Below, piece by piece: positions 1-9,086 of a DNA stretch of 64,000 nt; position 1 is the stretch's first letter, and the number at the start of each line of letters is the position of its first letter. The notes under the pieces are model-generated. The model did not search any database. It was given only the letters and a program-made list of their open reading frames with translations, and was not told where the DNA came from. The DNA is from Mesorhizobium liriopis (lineage in GTDB: Bacteria; Pseudomonadota; Alphaproteobacteria; Rhizobiales; Rhizobiaceae): positions 355,012-419,011 of the forward strand of contig NZ_JAMXQS010000007.1 in assembly GCF_024053505.1 (NCBI RefSeq), written 5' to 3'. A program made the position numbers and the translations under genes.

Positions 1-481
1 TGAACATGCGCATGGCGTTCTGGAAGAGTTCCATGTTGCGCCGCGTCTGCTCTTCGAGTGCCTTCATGGAGGGCGCCATCTTGGACAGGTCGGGTGCGAC
101 CATGCCACCGGCACCCTTGCCCCAGACGCTGGTCATCTGCTCGCGAAAGCGCTCCTGCTCCTTGGCAAAGGCCGCCATGGACTGTTCGAGATAGCTCGGC
201 ACCAGCATCTGCATCTGGTCACCGTAAAAGGCGATCAACTGGCGCAGGAACGAGACCGGCAGCATGGTCTGGCCGTTGCTGTTCTCGAGTTCGAAGATGA
301 TTTGAGTCAGGACCGGATGGGTGATGTCCTCGCCGGACTTGGCATCCTGCACAGTGAACTCCTCGCCCTTCTTGACCATGGTGGCGAGGTCTTCCAGCGT
401 CACATAGGTGCTGGTTCCGGTGTTGTAGAGCCGCCGGTTGGCGTATTTCTTGATGACGACTGGCTCGTTCTTCGCTGCCAT
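1..481 (-). CDS. phaR: PHB synthesis repressor PhaR (3' part missing at window edge)
   Basis: DNA-binding repressor of polyhydroxyalkanoate granule genes that also binds PHB. The reading frame opens with MAAKNEPVVIKKYANRRLYN, the hallmark of the PHB/PHA accumulation regulator DNA-binding domain (about residues 9-70), followed by the PHB_acc domain (FELENSNGQTMLPVSFLRQL, about 72-112). About 160 residues are visible and the reading frame runs off the left edge, so the C-terminus is missing; family members are usually 180-200 aa. It is divergent from phaA-phaB, the genes it is expected to repress. The identification is firm from sequence; the target is inferred from family knowledge. Confidence 0.93.
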   Translation of the reverse strand, partial: MAAKNEPVVIKKYANRRLYNTGTSTYVTLEDLATMVKKGEEFTVQDAKSGEDITHPVLTQIIFELENSNGQTMLPVSFLRQLIAFYGDQMQMLVPSYLEQSMAAFAKEQERFREQMTSVWGKGAGGMVAPDLSKMAPSMKALEEQTRRNMELFQNAMRMF

Positions 482-602
482 CCCGTCTTTTCTCCCCTGA
501 CAGGCCGCCGAGACGACCGCGGCCTGCAATGTTGCGCCTGCGAAAACATGACCGCCTTTTGAGCAGAGGTCCAGCCCGATCAGCCAAGGTTGATCAAGAG
601 AA

Positions 603-638
603 CGGCACGTTCCACACGAATGGCTATTTGACGTGCCG
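603..638. repeat. Inverted repeat in the phaR-phaA divergent promoter region
   Basis: CGGCACGT and ACGTGCCG form perfect 8-bp arms separated by 20 bp, lying between the two divergent start codons and about 58 bp before phaA. The position suits an operator or the foot of a leader hairpin. No regulator can be assigned from sequence alone. Confidence 0.5.
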
Positions 639-695
639 CATTTCGCAGCGCACAACTTGCCGGAAAGATCATTGCTTTACTTTCGAGGAGCGCCC

Positions 696-1892
696 ATGCC
701 GCAGTCCCCCTTGCCGCAGTCGATCGTCGTCGCTTCTGCTGCCCGCACGCCGGTCGGTTCGTTCAATGGAGCGTTTGCCAACCTCGCGGCGCATGAATTG
801 GGGGCGGTCGCCATCCGCGAGGCGCTCGCCCGTGCCGGTGTCGAGGGCGGCGAGGTCGATGAAGTGATCCTGGGCCAGATCCTCACTGCCGGCCAGGGCC
901 AGAACCCAGCGCGTCAGGCCGCCATGGCCGCAGGCTGTCCGGCCGAGACGACCGCCTGGGGCCTCAACCAGCTCTGCGGTTCGGGCCTTCGCGCGATCGC
1001 CATCGGCCTTCAGCAGATTGCAACGGGCGACGCGAAGATCGTGGTCGCGGGCGGGCAGGAGTCGATGTCCATGGCACCGCACTGCGCGCATCTACGCTCG
1101 GGCGTGAAGATGGGCGACTTCAAGATGATCGACACCATGATCAAGGATGGCCTGACCGACGCCTTCTACGGCTATCACATGGGCATCACCGCCGAGAACA
1201 TCGCGCGCCAGTGGCAGCTGACGCGCGAGACACAGGACACGTTCGCGGTCGCTTCCCAGAACAAGGCGGAAGCCGCGCAGAAGGCGGGCCGTTTCCGCGA
1301 CGAGATCGTGCCGGTGACCGTGAAGGGTCGCAAGGGCGACACGGTGGTGGAAGACGACGAATATATCCGCCATGGCGCGACGCTCGAGAGCATGCAGAAG
1401 CTGCGCCCGGCTTTCGACAAGGAGGGCACGGTGACGGCGGGCAACGCGTCGGGCATCAATGACGGGGCCGCGGCCGTCGTTCTGATGTCGGAAGAGGAAG
1501 CCGAGCGCCGGGGCGCGACGCCGCTCGTGCGCATCGCCTCATGGGCGACGGCGGGCGTGGACCCCCAGATCATGGGAACAGGTCCCATCCCCGCCTCGCG
1601 CAAGGCGCTCGAAAAGGCGGGCTGGTCGGTGTCGGACCTCGATCTCGTGGAAGCCAACGAGGCGTTTGCCGCGCAGGCCTGCGCAGTCAACAAGGATATG
1701 GGCTGGAACCCGGAGATCGTGAACGTCAATGGCGGAGCGATTGCCATCGGCCATCCGGTCGGCGCGTCGGGCGCGCGCGTGTTCAACACGCTGGTCTACG
1801 AGATGAAGCGCCGGGGCGCGAAGAAAGGTCTGGCCACGCTCTGCATCGGCGGCGGCATGGGCGTCGCCATGTGCGTGGAATCGATGCAATAG
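696..1892 (+). CDS. phaA: Acetyl-CoA C-acetyltransferase (beta-ketothiolase)
   Basis: Condenses two acetyl-CoA to acetoacetyl-CoA, the first step of poly-3-hydroxybutyrate synthesis. It is a 398-residue thiolase with the acylated Cys94 ([10 protein letters not shown]), the [10 protein letters not shown] active-site His block, and the C-terminal base Cys383 (CIGGGMG). Length is typical. I chose the ATG at 696 because GAGGAG sits 5 nt ahead of it; an in-frame upstream extension to 633 has no ribosome-binding site. It is followed 31 bp later by phaB, and the two are probably co-transcribed and divergent from phaR. Confidence 0.96.
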   Translation: MPQSPLPQSIVVASAARTPVGSFNGAFANLAAHELGAVAIREALARAGVEGGEVDEVILGQILTAGQGQNPARQAAMAAGCPAETTAWGLNQLCGSGLRAIAIGLQQIATGDAKIVVAGGQESMSMAPHCAHLRSGVKMGDFKMIDTMIKDGLTDAFYGYHMGITAENIARQWQLTRETQDTFAVASQNKAEAAQKAGRFRDEIVPVTVKGRKGDTVVEDDEYIRHGATLESMQKLRPAFDKEGTVTAGNASGINDGAAAVVLMSEEEAERRGATPLVRIASWATAGVDPQIMGTGPIPASRKALEKAGWSVSDLDLVEANEAFAAQACAVNKDMGWNPEIVNVNGGAIAIGHPVGASGARVFNTLVYEMKRRGAKKGLATLCIGGGMGVAMCVESMQ

Positions 1893-1923
1893 ATAACAGG
1901 CATTCTTGGCTCGGAGGACAAGC

Positions 1924-2649
1924 ATGGCGCGAACGGCACTCGTTTCAGGCGGCACGCGGGGGATCGGTGCGGCCATCGCGGTGGCGCTGAGGGAGGCCGG
2001 CTACACAGTCGGGGCGACTTATGTGGGCAGCGACGATGCGGCAAACGAGTTTCGTAACCGCGTGGGCATTCCCGTCTTCAAATGGTCGGTCACGGATTAC
2101 GAGGCCTGCGGCGAAGGTGTCGCCCAGGTCGAGGCCGAGCTCGGACCGATCGACGTGCTCGTCAACAATGCCGGCATCACGCGCGATGCGATGTTTCACA
2201 AGATGACGCCGGCGCAATGGCGCGAGGTGATCGACACCAACCTCACAGGCGTCTTCAACATGACCCATTGCGTCTGGAACGGCATGCGCGAGCGTCGCTT
2301 CGGGCGCGTGATCAACATATCCTCGATCAATGGCCAGAAGGGGCAGGCGGGGCAGGCCAATTATTCGGCGGCCAAAGCCGGCGATCTCGGCCTGACCAAG
2401 GCACTTGCGCAGGAGGGCGCGCGGGTGGGCATCACGGTGAACGCCATCTGCCCCGGCTATATCGGCACCGATATGGTGCGCGCGATCGATGAAAAGGTTT
2501 TGAACGAGCGCATCCTGCCGCTGATCCCGGTCGGCCGCTTGGGCGAGCCGGAAGAGATCGCGCGCTGCGTGGTATTTCTCGCTTCCGACGATGCGGGTTT
2601 CATCACAGGCGCGACGATTTCCGCGAATGGCGGCCAGTATTTCGCCTGA
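1924..2649 (+). CDS. phaB: Acetoacetyl-CoA reductase
   Basis: NADPH-dependent reduction of acetoacetyl-CoA to (R)-3-hydroxybutyryl-CoA, the second step of PHB synthesis. It is a 241-residue short-chain dehydrogenase: cofactor glycine motif GGTRGIG (about 9-15), NNAG (81-84), catalytic Ser134, Tyr147 and Lys151 (YSAAK). The ATG at 1924 is preceded by GGAGG with 6-nt spacing; the upstream in-frame TTG at 1906 lies before that site. It forms an operon with phaA. The PHB synthase phaC is not in this window. Confidence 0.95.
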   Translation: MARTALVSGGTRGIGAAIAVALREAGYTVGATYVGSDDAANEFRNRVGIPVFKWSVTDYEACGEGVAQVEAELGPIDVLVNNAGITRDAMFHKMTPAQWREVIDTNLTGVFNMTHCVWNGMRERRFGRVINISSINGQKGQAGQANYSAAKAGDLGLTKALAQEGARVGITVNAICPGYIGTDMVRAIDEKVLNERILPLIPVGRLGEPEEIARCVVFLASDDAGFITGATISANGGQYFA

Positions 2650-2675
2650 GTGAGCGTGTAAATGGCGGTGCCGTG

Positions 2676-3782
2676 ATGCTCCGCCTTTTCCGCACCATCG
2701 TCTCGCTGGTCACCACCTGCGCGCTGCTTTTGAGCGGCGTGGTCTTCGTGCCGCAAGGTGCCGTGGCATTGCGCTTGCTGCGGAGTTGGGAAGCGCCCGA
2801 CACCACGGCGCTGCTTCATCTCGATCTGCTGCAGCCAGCAGACTATGCGCGCGAAGCGAAAGCCGCGCTTGCGGAGAACGATCCCGAACTCGCGCAGAGT
2901 ATCCTGCACCTCGCCGCAGAACGCCATGTCGCGATGCCAGCCGATCTCGCGCCGAAGGTCGATGCGGCGTTGGAAGCGAGGGGAGGGACCTTTTCCGAGA
3001 TCTGGAACGGCGCGGTCTATGGTGAGGCGGATGGCACGGCGGGCTTTGCGGCGGCCCTCGCGACCGATCTCATGGTGATCGGCGACATCCGCGATCTCGC
3101 CCGACAAGCCTGGGCCTATCCCGATTACGATCCGGTCGTGGTGGCGCTCGCGGCATTCGGCATCGGGCTGACGGCCGCAAGTGTGGCTTCGGTCGGCGCC
3201 GCAACGCCGGTGAAGCTCGGCGCGTCGGCGCTCAAACTCGCGCGGAAGACGGGACGGCTAGGCGCTTCCCTGTCCGCCGATCTCCTGCGGCTTGCGCGCC
3301 GTGCCGTGGATGGGGCCGTGGCCGAAGACCTGTTCCGCGCGGCGCGCCGGCTCGATCGCGCCGAGGTCCGCCGCCTGTCCTCGCGCGTGCTGCGGCGCGA
3401 GGCGACGGAAGAGCTTGGCGCATCCGCGCGAGCCCTGGGAAGCATTGCCGGCACGCAGGGACCGAAAGGCGCGCTCGATGCGTTGCGCGTATCAGACAGC
3501 ACGAGCGAGGTGGTGCGCCTGTCCCGCGTCGCCGAGCGCACTGGTCCCGGCTTTCGCGGGGCGCTGCGTCTTGCCCCGAGGCTCGTGAAGATGGTCGCAA
3601 AGGCGTCTTGGATCTTCGTGAAATGGGCGCTCTGGTTCGCGGCCGGCGTGCTTTGGCTGCTTTGGCTCGTCTGGATCTCGTGTCGTCTCGCTATCCGTAT
3701 CACGCGGCTCATGGCGCGCCTCGCCGCTGGTATATTCCGATCCTTCCAGCCATCTCCGCCTGTGACGGCCTGGAAAACGTGA
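2676..3782 (+). CDS. Conserved-type membrane protein of unknown function
   Basis: I do not recognise the family. The 368-residue product begins with a hydrophobic signal/anchor (about residues 5-30), has a second hydrophobic segment near 150-170 (VVVALAAFGIGLTAASVASVGAA), a long Arg/Ala-rich helical middle, and a Trp-rich membrane segment near 315-340 (WALWFAAGVLWLLWLVWI) followed by a basic tail. A GTG one codon upstream (2673) is an alternative start. It follows phaB by 26 bp and could be read from the same transcript. Codon use matches neighbouring genes, so it is not obviously foreign. Confidence 0.72.
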   Translation: MLRLFRTIVSLVTTCALLLSGVVFVPQGAVALRLLRSWEAPDTTALLHLDLLQPADYAREAKAALAENDPELAQSILHLAAERHVAMPADLAPKVDAALEARGGTFSEIWNGAVYGEADGTAGFAAALATDLMVIGDIRDLARQAWAYPDYDPVVVALAAFGIGLTAASVASVGAATPVKLGASALKLARKTGRLGASLSADLLRLARRAVDGAVAEDLFRAARRLDRAEVRRLSSRVLRREATEELGASARALGSIAGTQGPKGALDALRVSDSTSEVVRLSRVAERTGPGFRGALRLAPRLVKMVAKASWIFVKWALWFAAGVLWLLWLVWISCRLAIRITRLMARLAAGIFRSFQPSPPVTAWKT

Positions 3783-4214
3783 ACAATACGGGAACTGGTG
3801 CCTGTCCGTGATTCGTCGGCGATTCGTTCCCGGTTCGCCCCGGAGGGCTTAACTTTCTTAAATGTTTATTAGTCTTTGTTTTACCATTTGGTAGAAAATC
3901 TTAATGAATTCCGAGGCCTTGGGCGCTCGTCGCTTTGCGGCGGCCGCGAACCGCTCGAGCGTTAACCTTTGCGGCACTTTCGTCTCGGCGTCGCAGGACA
4001 TCCTCCCTGCATCTCGATGCGTAAAATTCTATCGATCTATATCTAGCGGTGAACGAATCCGGAACTCGGCTGGATCGATGATTCGTCCGTGATTTGTTCG
4101 GTGGTCGTTCCAATGGTTAACGCCCGTGCCCGTTGCGCTTTGCTTTTCGCGTTCGCCATGCCTATGTGAAAGCCATCCCGCCGCTTGCGCGCTTGAAAGA
4201 CCCGACGCCACCTG
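3783..4214. other. 432-bp intergenic region with an AT-rich core
   Basis: No convincing gene. Positions 3849-3910 are strikingly AT-rich for this genome and contain TTAACTTTCTTAA and the small palindrome TACCA-TT-TGGTA (3882-3893). GATTCGT-like words recur on both sides (about 3812, 3820 and 4079). It probably holds the promoter of the helicase gene downstream. Confidence 0.5.
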
Positions 4215-7200
4215 ATGAATATCGAAGGCAAGAGGTTCGAGCCCCTCTCCCAATCCCCTCTCATTCTGTCCGGCCGCGACGTCACCGCCGTGCTCGGGCC
4301 CACCAATACCGGCAAGACGCATCTCGCGATCGAGCGCATGGTGGCGCACGAGTCGGGCGTGATCGGCCTGCCGCTGCGCCTGCTCGCGCGCGAGGTCTAT
4401 GGCCGCGTTTGCGAGAAAGTCGGCGCGCATCAGGTGGCGCTGATCACCGGCGAGGAAAAGATCGTGCCGCCGCAGGCGCGTTTCTCCGTATGCACGGTGG
4501 AAGCCATGCCGCGCGAAACGGATGCGGCCTTTGTCGCCATCGACGAGGTGCAGCTCGCGGGCGATCTCGAGCGCGGTCATATCTTCACCGACCGCATCCT
4601 GCACTTGCGCGGCCGGCAGGAAACGCTGCTGCTGGGTGCCGCCACCATGCGCGGCATTCTCGAAAAGCTCCTGAAGGGCATTTCGGTCGTCACCCGGCCG
4701 CGCCTGTCGCATCTGGCCTATGCCGGCTCCAAGAAGATCACGCGCCTTCCGCGCCGCTCGGCCATCGTCGCCTTTTCGGCCGACGAGGTCTACGCCATCG
4801 GCGAGCTGATCCGCCGCCAGCGCGGCGGGGTTGCGGTCGTACTCGGCGCGCTCAGCCCCCGCACGCGCAACGCGCAGGTGGCGCTCTATCAGTCGGGTGA
4901 CGTGGACTATCTCGTCGCAACCGACGCCATCGGCATGGGCCTCAATCTCGATGTCGATCATGTCGCCTTCGCGCAAAGCCGCAAATTCGACGGCTACCAG
5001 TTCCGCGACCTGAACCCGGCCGAGATCGGCCAGATCGCGGGCCGTGCGGGGCGCCACATGCGCGACGGCACCTTCGGCGTGACGGGGCAGGTCGATCCGT
5101 TCCCCGACGAGATCGTGGAGCGCGTCGAGGCGCATGACTTCGACCCTGTGAAGGTCTTGCAATGGCGCACTTCGCGCTTCGATTTTTCCAGCATCGACAC
5201 CCTGCGCCGCTCGATCGACACGCCGGCACCCGTCGAGGGCCTGACGCGCGCACTGCCGGCGGTCGATGCGCAGGCGCTCGACCAGCTTTCCAAGGACGAG
5301 CAGGTGCGCAAGCTCGCCACCAGCCGCGAGCGCGTGAAGCTCCTTTGGGAAGCCTGCGCACTGCCCGACTATCGCCGTATCGCGCCCGCGCAGCACGCTG
5401 ATATCGTGGCGCAGATCTTCTTCGATCTCGCCCGACGCGGCCATGTGGACGAGGATTACATGGCCGAGCAGGTGCGCCGGGCCGACTCGACCGAAGGCGA
5501 GATCGACACGCTTTCGCACCGCATCGCGCAGATCCGTACCTGGACCTTCGTGTCCAACCAGCCGAACTGGCTGGCCGATCCGGCACATTGGCGTGAAAAA
5601 ACACGTGCCATCGAGGACCGATTGTCCGATGCCTTACATGAGCGGTTGACGAAACGCTTCGTAGACCGCAGGACATCCGTCCTTCAAAGGCGTTTGCGGG
5701 AAAATACCATGCTCGAAGCCGAGATCAGCCCGGCCGGCACCGTTTCGGTGGAAGGCCACCATGTGGGCGAGCTCCAGGGCTTCCGTTTCACGGCAGACCA
5801 GACGGGAAGCGGCGAGGAAGCGCGCGCCGTGCGCGGTGCTGCGCAGAAGGCGCTGGCCACCGAGTTCGAAACGCGCGCCGACCGTTTCGCGATCGCGCCC
5901 AATGGCGATATCGCGCTGGGCTCCGACGGCACCCTGCGCTGGATCGGCGCGCCAATCGCGACGTTGGTCGCGGGCGACGATCCATTGCGCCCGCGTCTTG
6001 TGCTGTTCGCCGACGAGCAGCTGACCGGCCCCGCACGCGACAAGGTGATGGCGCGTGCCGAGCGTTTCGTGGGCTTCCAGATCGAGACGCTCCTCAAGCC
6101 GCTCACCGACCTGCGCGATGCCGCCAATCTGTCGGGCATCGCACGCGGCATCGCGTTCCGTCTGGTCGAGAATTTCGGCCTTCTGCCGCGCCGCGACGTG
6201 GCGGAGGAAATCCGCTCGCTCGACGGCGAAAGCCGCGCGAGCCTGCGCCGTTTGGGTGTGCGCTTCGGCGCCTACCACATCTTCGTGCCGACCCTCGTGA
6301 AACCGGCGCCCGCCGGTCTCGTGACGCTGCTCTGGGCGCTCAAGAACGATGGCAAGGACCTGTCGGGCTTCGGCGACGTGGTCCATGCGCTGGGCTCCGG
6401 CCGGACTTCGCTCGTGGTCGATCCCGCTTATGACCAGTGCTTCTACGCGCTGGCCGGCTTCCGCGTGCTCGGCCGCCGTGCCGTGCGCGTCGATATCCTC
6501 GAACGCCTCGCCGACCTGATCCGTCCTGCCCTTGCCTGGAAGCCCGGTGCTGCAGGCGCACGGCCCGATGGTGCGCTGGATGGCGCTGCCTTCATCGTCA
6601 CCCCGCCCATGATGTCGATCCTTGGGGCGGGCAGCGATGACATGGAAGAGGTCCTGAAAAACCTCGGCTATCGGGCCGAGCCCAAGCCCGCGGCCGAGAT
6701 CAAGACCAAGCTGGCATCGCTCGACGCGGCAGTGGTCGCAGCCCAGGAAGCCGCTGCTGCTGCCAAGGCTGCGGAGCAGGCTGAGAAGGCTTCTACCGAG
6801 AGCCTGACGCTGGCGAGTGACGAAGCGGCGAGCGAGGTTTCGATCGAAGAGACAGCCGACGCCGGTGCAGTGGATGCGTTGGCCGGTGAGCCGGAAGCGG
6901 TTGCCGAGGACGCTACGATTGAAGTGGCCAGTGCCGAAGGCGAAACAACTGTTGCCTCTGAAGCAGTAGACTCTGCTGATGCGCCTGCTCTCGACCCTGA
7001 AGCCGCGAGCGAGGAGGCCGAGCAGGGCTCCGCTGTTGCGCCGGAAGCCGTGTCCGCCGAAGCAGGCGTGAGCGAGGCAACGGAAACTCCAGCCGATCAA
7101 AGCGCTGATGTCGCAGCTGCCGATGCGTCTGCGGAAGCCGTTGAGCCGACACTATCCTCCAGCGACACGACTGAACCGGTCGCCGCGCAAGCTGCGGCCG

Positions 7201-7712
7201 AGCCCGTCGAGGAAGCCAAGCCGATCCTGGTCTGGCGTCCCGGCCGCGTCGATGGCCGTCGGCCTCAGCATGCACGCGACAATCGCGGCGGACGTCATGG
7301 TGGCAATCGCCGCGAGGGCGGGGCCGAGGGTGGTGAGAACAATCGCGGTCGCAACTTCCGCCAGGGTGGCGGTGGCGAGCGCGCAGGTGGTGAGCGCCAG
7401 GGTGGCGAACGGCGCGAGCGTGCCGAAGGCGGTGGCGAGAACCGGCGCGACAATGCGTTCCGCGGCAAGAGTGGCGGTAACGATCGCGACCGGCGCGAGG
7501 GCCAGGATCGCAAGCCGTGGAACCGCGACAACAAGCGCCCCGATAACAAGCGAGCCGGCGAGCGCGACGAGCGTAAGGGTGGCGAGCGCAATCGGAGCGG
7601 ACAAGGTGCTCCCCGCGACTTCGGCACGTCCAAGCCGCGCGAGGAACGCGCGCCCGATCCGAACTCGCCCTTTGCCAAGCTCGCGGCTCTGCGCGAGCAG
7701 TTGAAGAAGTAG
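4215..7712 (+). CDS. SUV3-like DEAD/DEAH-type RNA helicase with acidic and RG-rich C-terminal tail
   Basis: ATP-dependent helicase of the SUV3 family (mitochondrial degradosome helicase and its alphaproteobacterial relatives). Core motifs: Walker A GPTNTGKT (28-35), DEVQ (110-113), GAAT (141-144), ATDAIGMGLNL (235-245) and QIAGRAGR (273-280). Residues to about 830 match the conserved body. After that comes an Ala/Glu/Ser-rich acidic stretch (about 840-1000), the block LVWRPGR (about 1005), and a Gly/Arg/Asn-rich basic segment (about 1013-1150) resembling RGG-type RNA-binding tails. At 1165 aa it is longer than the helicase core needs. No strong ribosome-binding site precedes the ATG. The S4 RNA-binding gene 11 bp downstream supports an RNA role. 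RNA specificity is inferred. Confidence 0.88.
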   Translation: MNIEGKRFEPLSQSPLILSGRDVTAVLGPTNTGKTHLAIERMVAHESGVIGLPLRLLAREVYGRVCEKVGAHQVALITGEEKIVPPQARFSVCTVEAMPRETDAAFVAIDEVQLAGDLERGHIFTDRILHLRGRQETLLLGAATMRGILEKLLKGISVVTRPRLSHLAYAGSKKITRLPRRSAIVAFSADEVYAIGELIRRQRGGVAVVLGALSPRTRNAQVALYQSGDVDYLVATDAIGMGLNLDVDHVAFAQSRKFDGYQFRDLNPAEIGQIAGRAGRHMRDGTFGVTGQVDPFPDEIVERVEAHDFDPVKVLQWRTSRFDFSSIDTLRRSIDTPAPVEGLTRALPAVDAQALDQLSKDEQVRKLATSRERVKLLWEACALPDYRRIAPAQHADIVAQIFFDLARRGHVDEDYMAEQVRRADSTEGEIDTLSHRIAQIRTWTFVSNQPNWLADPAHWREKTRAIEDRLSDALHERLTKRFVDRRTSVLQRRLRENTMLEAEISPAGTVSVEGHHVGELQGFRFTADQTGSGEEARAVRGAAQKALATEFETRADRFAIAPNGDIALGSDGTLRWIGAPIATLVAGDDPLRPRLVLFADEQLTGPARDKVMARAERFVGFQIETLLKPLTDLRDAANLSGIARGIAFRLVENFGLLPRRDVAEEIRSLDGESRASLRRLGVRFGAYHIFVPTLVKPAPAGLVTLLWALKNDGKDLSGFGDVVHALGSGRTSLVVDPAYDQCFYALAGFRVLGRRAVRVDILERLADLIRPALAWKPGAAGARPDGALDGAAFIVTPPMMSILGAGSDDMEEVLKNLGYRAEPKPAAEIKTKLASLDAAVVAAQEAAAAAKAAEQAEKASTESLTLASDEAASEVSIEETADAGAVDALAGEPEAVAEDATIEVASAEGETTVASEAVDSADAPALDPEAASEEAEQGSAVAPEAVSAEAGVSEATETPADQSADVAAADASAEAVEPTLSSSDTTEPVAAQAAAEPVEEAKPILVWRPGRVDGRRPQHARDNRGGRHGGNRREGGAEGGENNRGRNFRQGGGGERAGGERQGGERRERAEGGGENRRDNAFRGKSGGNDRDRREGQDRKPWNRDNKRPDNKRAGERDERKGGERNRSGQGAPRDFGTSKPREERAPDPNSPFAKLAALREQLKK

Positions 7713-7723
7713 CGCTCGCGCGG

Positions 7724-8104
7724 ATGCCGGGGGAGGGCCGTCAGCGTATCGACAAATGGCTCTTCTTCGCGCGGCTCGTCAAATCGCGGTCGCTCGGTGC
7801 CAAGCTCGTGGAACTCGGACGCGTGCGCATCAACCGGCGCAAGGCCGAAAAGCCGTCCGATGCCGTCCATGTCGGCGATGTGCTGACGCTCAATCTTGAC
7901 CGGCGCATCGCGGTTCTGAGGGTTCTCGATCTCGGAGAAAGGCGTGGGCCCGCGCCCGAGGCGCAGGGACTGTACGAGGATCTGGCGCCAGAGGAAGCGC
8001 AGACCGGCGACGGCGAGGGGCGCGTGCATTTTCCCGATGCCGCACCCGCTTTGCGTCGCGCCAAGCGCGGCGATCCGGTTGGCGGCACGCTCGAGGATGA
8101 ATGA
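7724..8104 (+). CDS. S4-domain RNA-binding protein (Hsp15/YlmH-like)
   Basis: Small basic protein of 126 aa with an S4 RNA-binding domain at residues 8-60 (RIDKWLFFARLVKSRSLGAK; VRINRRKAEKPSDAVHVGD). Hsp15-type relatives bind stalled or dissociated 50S subunits carrying nascent chains under heat stress. The acidic C-terminal half is less conserved. It begins 11 bp after the helicase stop codon, so the two are very likely co-transcribed. The family is clear; the exact client RNA is not. Confidence 0.88.
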   Translation: MPGEGRQRIDKWLFFARLVKSRSLGAKLVELGRVRINRRKAEKPSDAVHVGDVLTLNLDRRIAVLRVLDLGERRGPAPEAQGLYEDLAPEEAQTGDGEGRVHFPDAAPALRRAKRGDPVGGTLEDE

Positions 8105-8234
8105 GGCGGCGCGTTTCGTCGCGGGTGTGTTTCGAAGGATGCCCCCGCCCTTGTCAGGTTAAGGCAAAGCCGCTACCTGCACGCCGATCAGGGCTGGTCT
8201 TGTTCAAAGGCGCGGCCCAGAGGAGCCGCCTTCA

Positions 8235-8573
8235 ATGACCTATGTCGTCACCGACAACTGCATCCGCTGCAAGTACATGGACTGCGTGGAAGTGTGTCCG
8301 GTGGATTGTTTCTATGAAGGCGAGAACATGCTCGTCATTCATCCCGACGAGTGCATCGATTGCGGCGTGTGCGAGCCGGAATGTCCTGCGGATGCGATCA
8401 AGCCGGACACCGAGCCGGGGCTCGACAAGTGGCTCCAGCTGAACACCGAATATTCGGCGAAGTGGCCCAATATCAGCCAGAAGAAAGAGCCGCCGGCCGA
8501 CCACAAGGAATGGGACGGCGTCGAGAACAAGCTCGAGAACCACTTCTCGGCAGAGCCCGGTTCCGGCGACTGA
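8235..8573 (+). CDS. fdxA: 7Fe ferredoxin (3Fe-4S/4Fe-4S)
   Basis: Soluble electron carrier of 112 aa. Cysteines at 9, 12, 17, 21, 25, 40, 43, 46 and 50 match the Azotobacter ferredoxin I pattern of one 3Fe-4S and one 4Fe-4S cluster; the C-terminal extension (residues 60-112) is also typical of FdxA. The start ATG follows AGAGGAG closely. It sits 130 bp after the S4-domain gene and ahead of carD; this grouping is common in Rhizobiales. Confidence 0.95.
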   Translation: MTYVVTDNCIRCKYMDCVEVCPVDCFYEGENMLVIHPDECIDCGVCEPECPADAIKPDTEPGLDKWLQLNTEYSAKWPNISQKKEPPADHKEWDGVENKLENHFSAEPGSGD

Positions 8574-9086
8574 GCCGCCGCTTTGACCGAAGCACAAAAT
8601 CGTCGATTTCGCGTTAAGCGCATCCTTGACAAAAGGATGTGAGGAAACGGTGCTGGCGCACTAAAATCTTGATTCTCGCGGGTTTTTATGCTAGCCAAAC
8701 AGTCACTGCCGGTGGCTTAGGCGATCCATGATGGATGCCGGCCTCACTCCATGAAAGGTGGCATTGGCGTTCAAGGCTGGAATCCTTCAAGGAATTCCGG
8801 TCCTGAAGAAGCGTTCTGGCGTGAATGAGCTCACGCGAGGACGAAGAACAGGCCTTCGATTTCGAATCGATGCCGGTCCTTTTTCCCGCATCTCGCTCTG
8901 TCCCGCAAGCTTCCATTCGCCGATCGCCGTTTTTTATCGAGAGGGCCATCTCCGGCTCGGCATGGCGCGCGAAGGGCATGGGTGCCCGATCCGCCGCGCG
9001 CCTTACGAATGATTTCGCGGCCATGATGGCCGCCTCGAACGGCCGGGCCCGTTTTGGGCCTGGCAACTTTAGGAGTGCAGGGCGTA
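8574..9086 (+). other. 513-bp region ahead of carD with two stacked palindromes
   Basis: No convincing gene; a short open frame near 8758 lacks family resemblance. Just ahead of the carD ribosome-binding site are a perfect 17-nt palindrome GCGGCCATGATGGCCGC (9017-9033) and a second hairpin with arms 9042-9050 and 9056-9064 (GCCGGGCCC/GGGCCTGGC, one G-U pair). In RNA they would form adjacent stem-loops about 7 nt before the AGGAG at 9071. A CTTGAC-like -35 word occurs at 8625, without a good -10 partner. Confidence 0.55.

Noticed and set aside
4029..7100. Two long open frames antisense to the helicase gene
   Set aside because: They contain His/Arg/Asp/Gly-rich sequence without domains, while the helicase strand has all conserved motifs.
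8758..9012. 84-codon open frame in the carD leader
   Set aside because: No domain, poor ribosome site and unusual composition; overlaps the leader palindromes.
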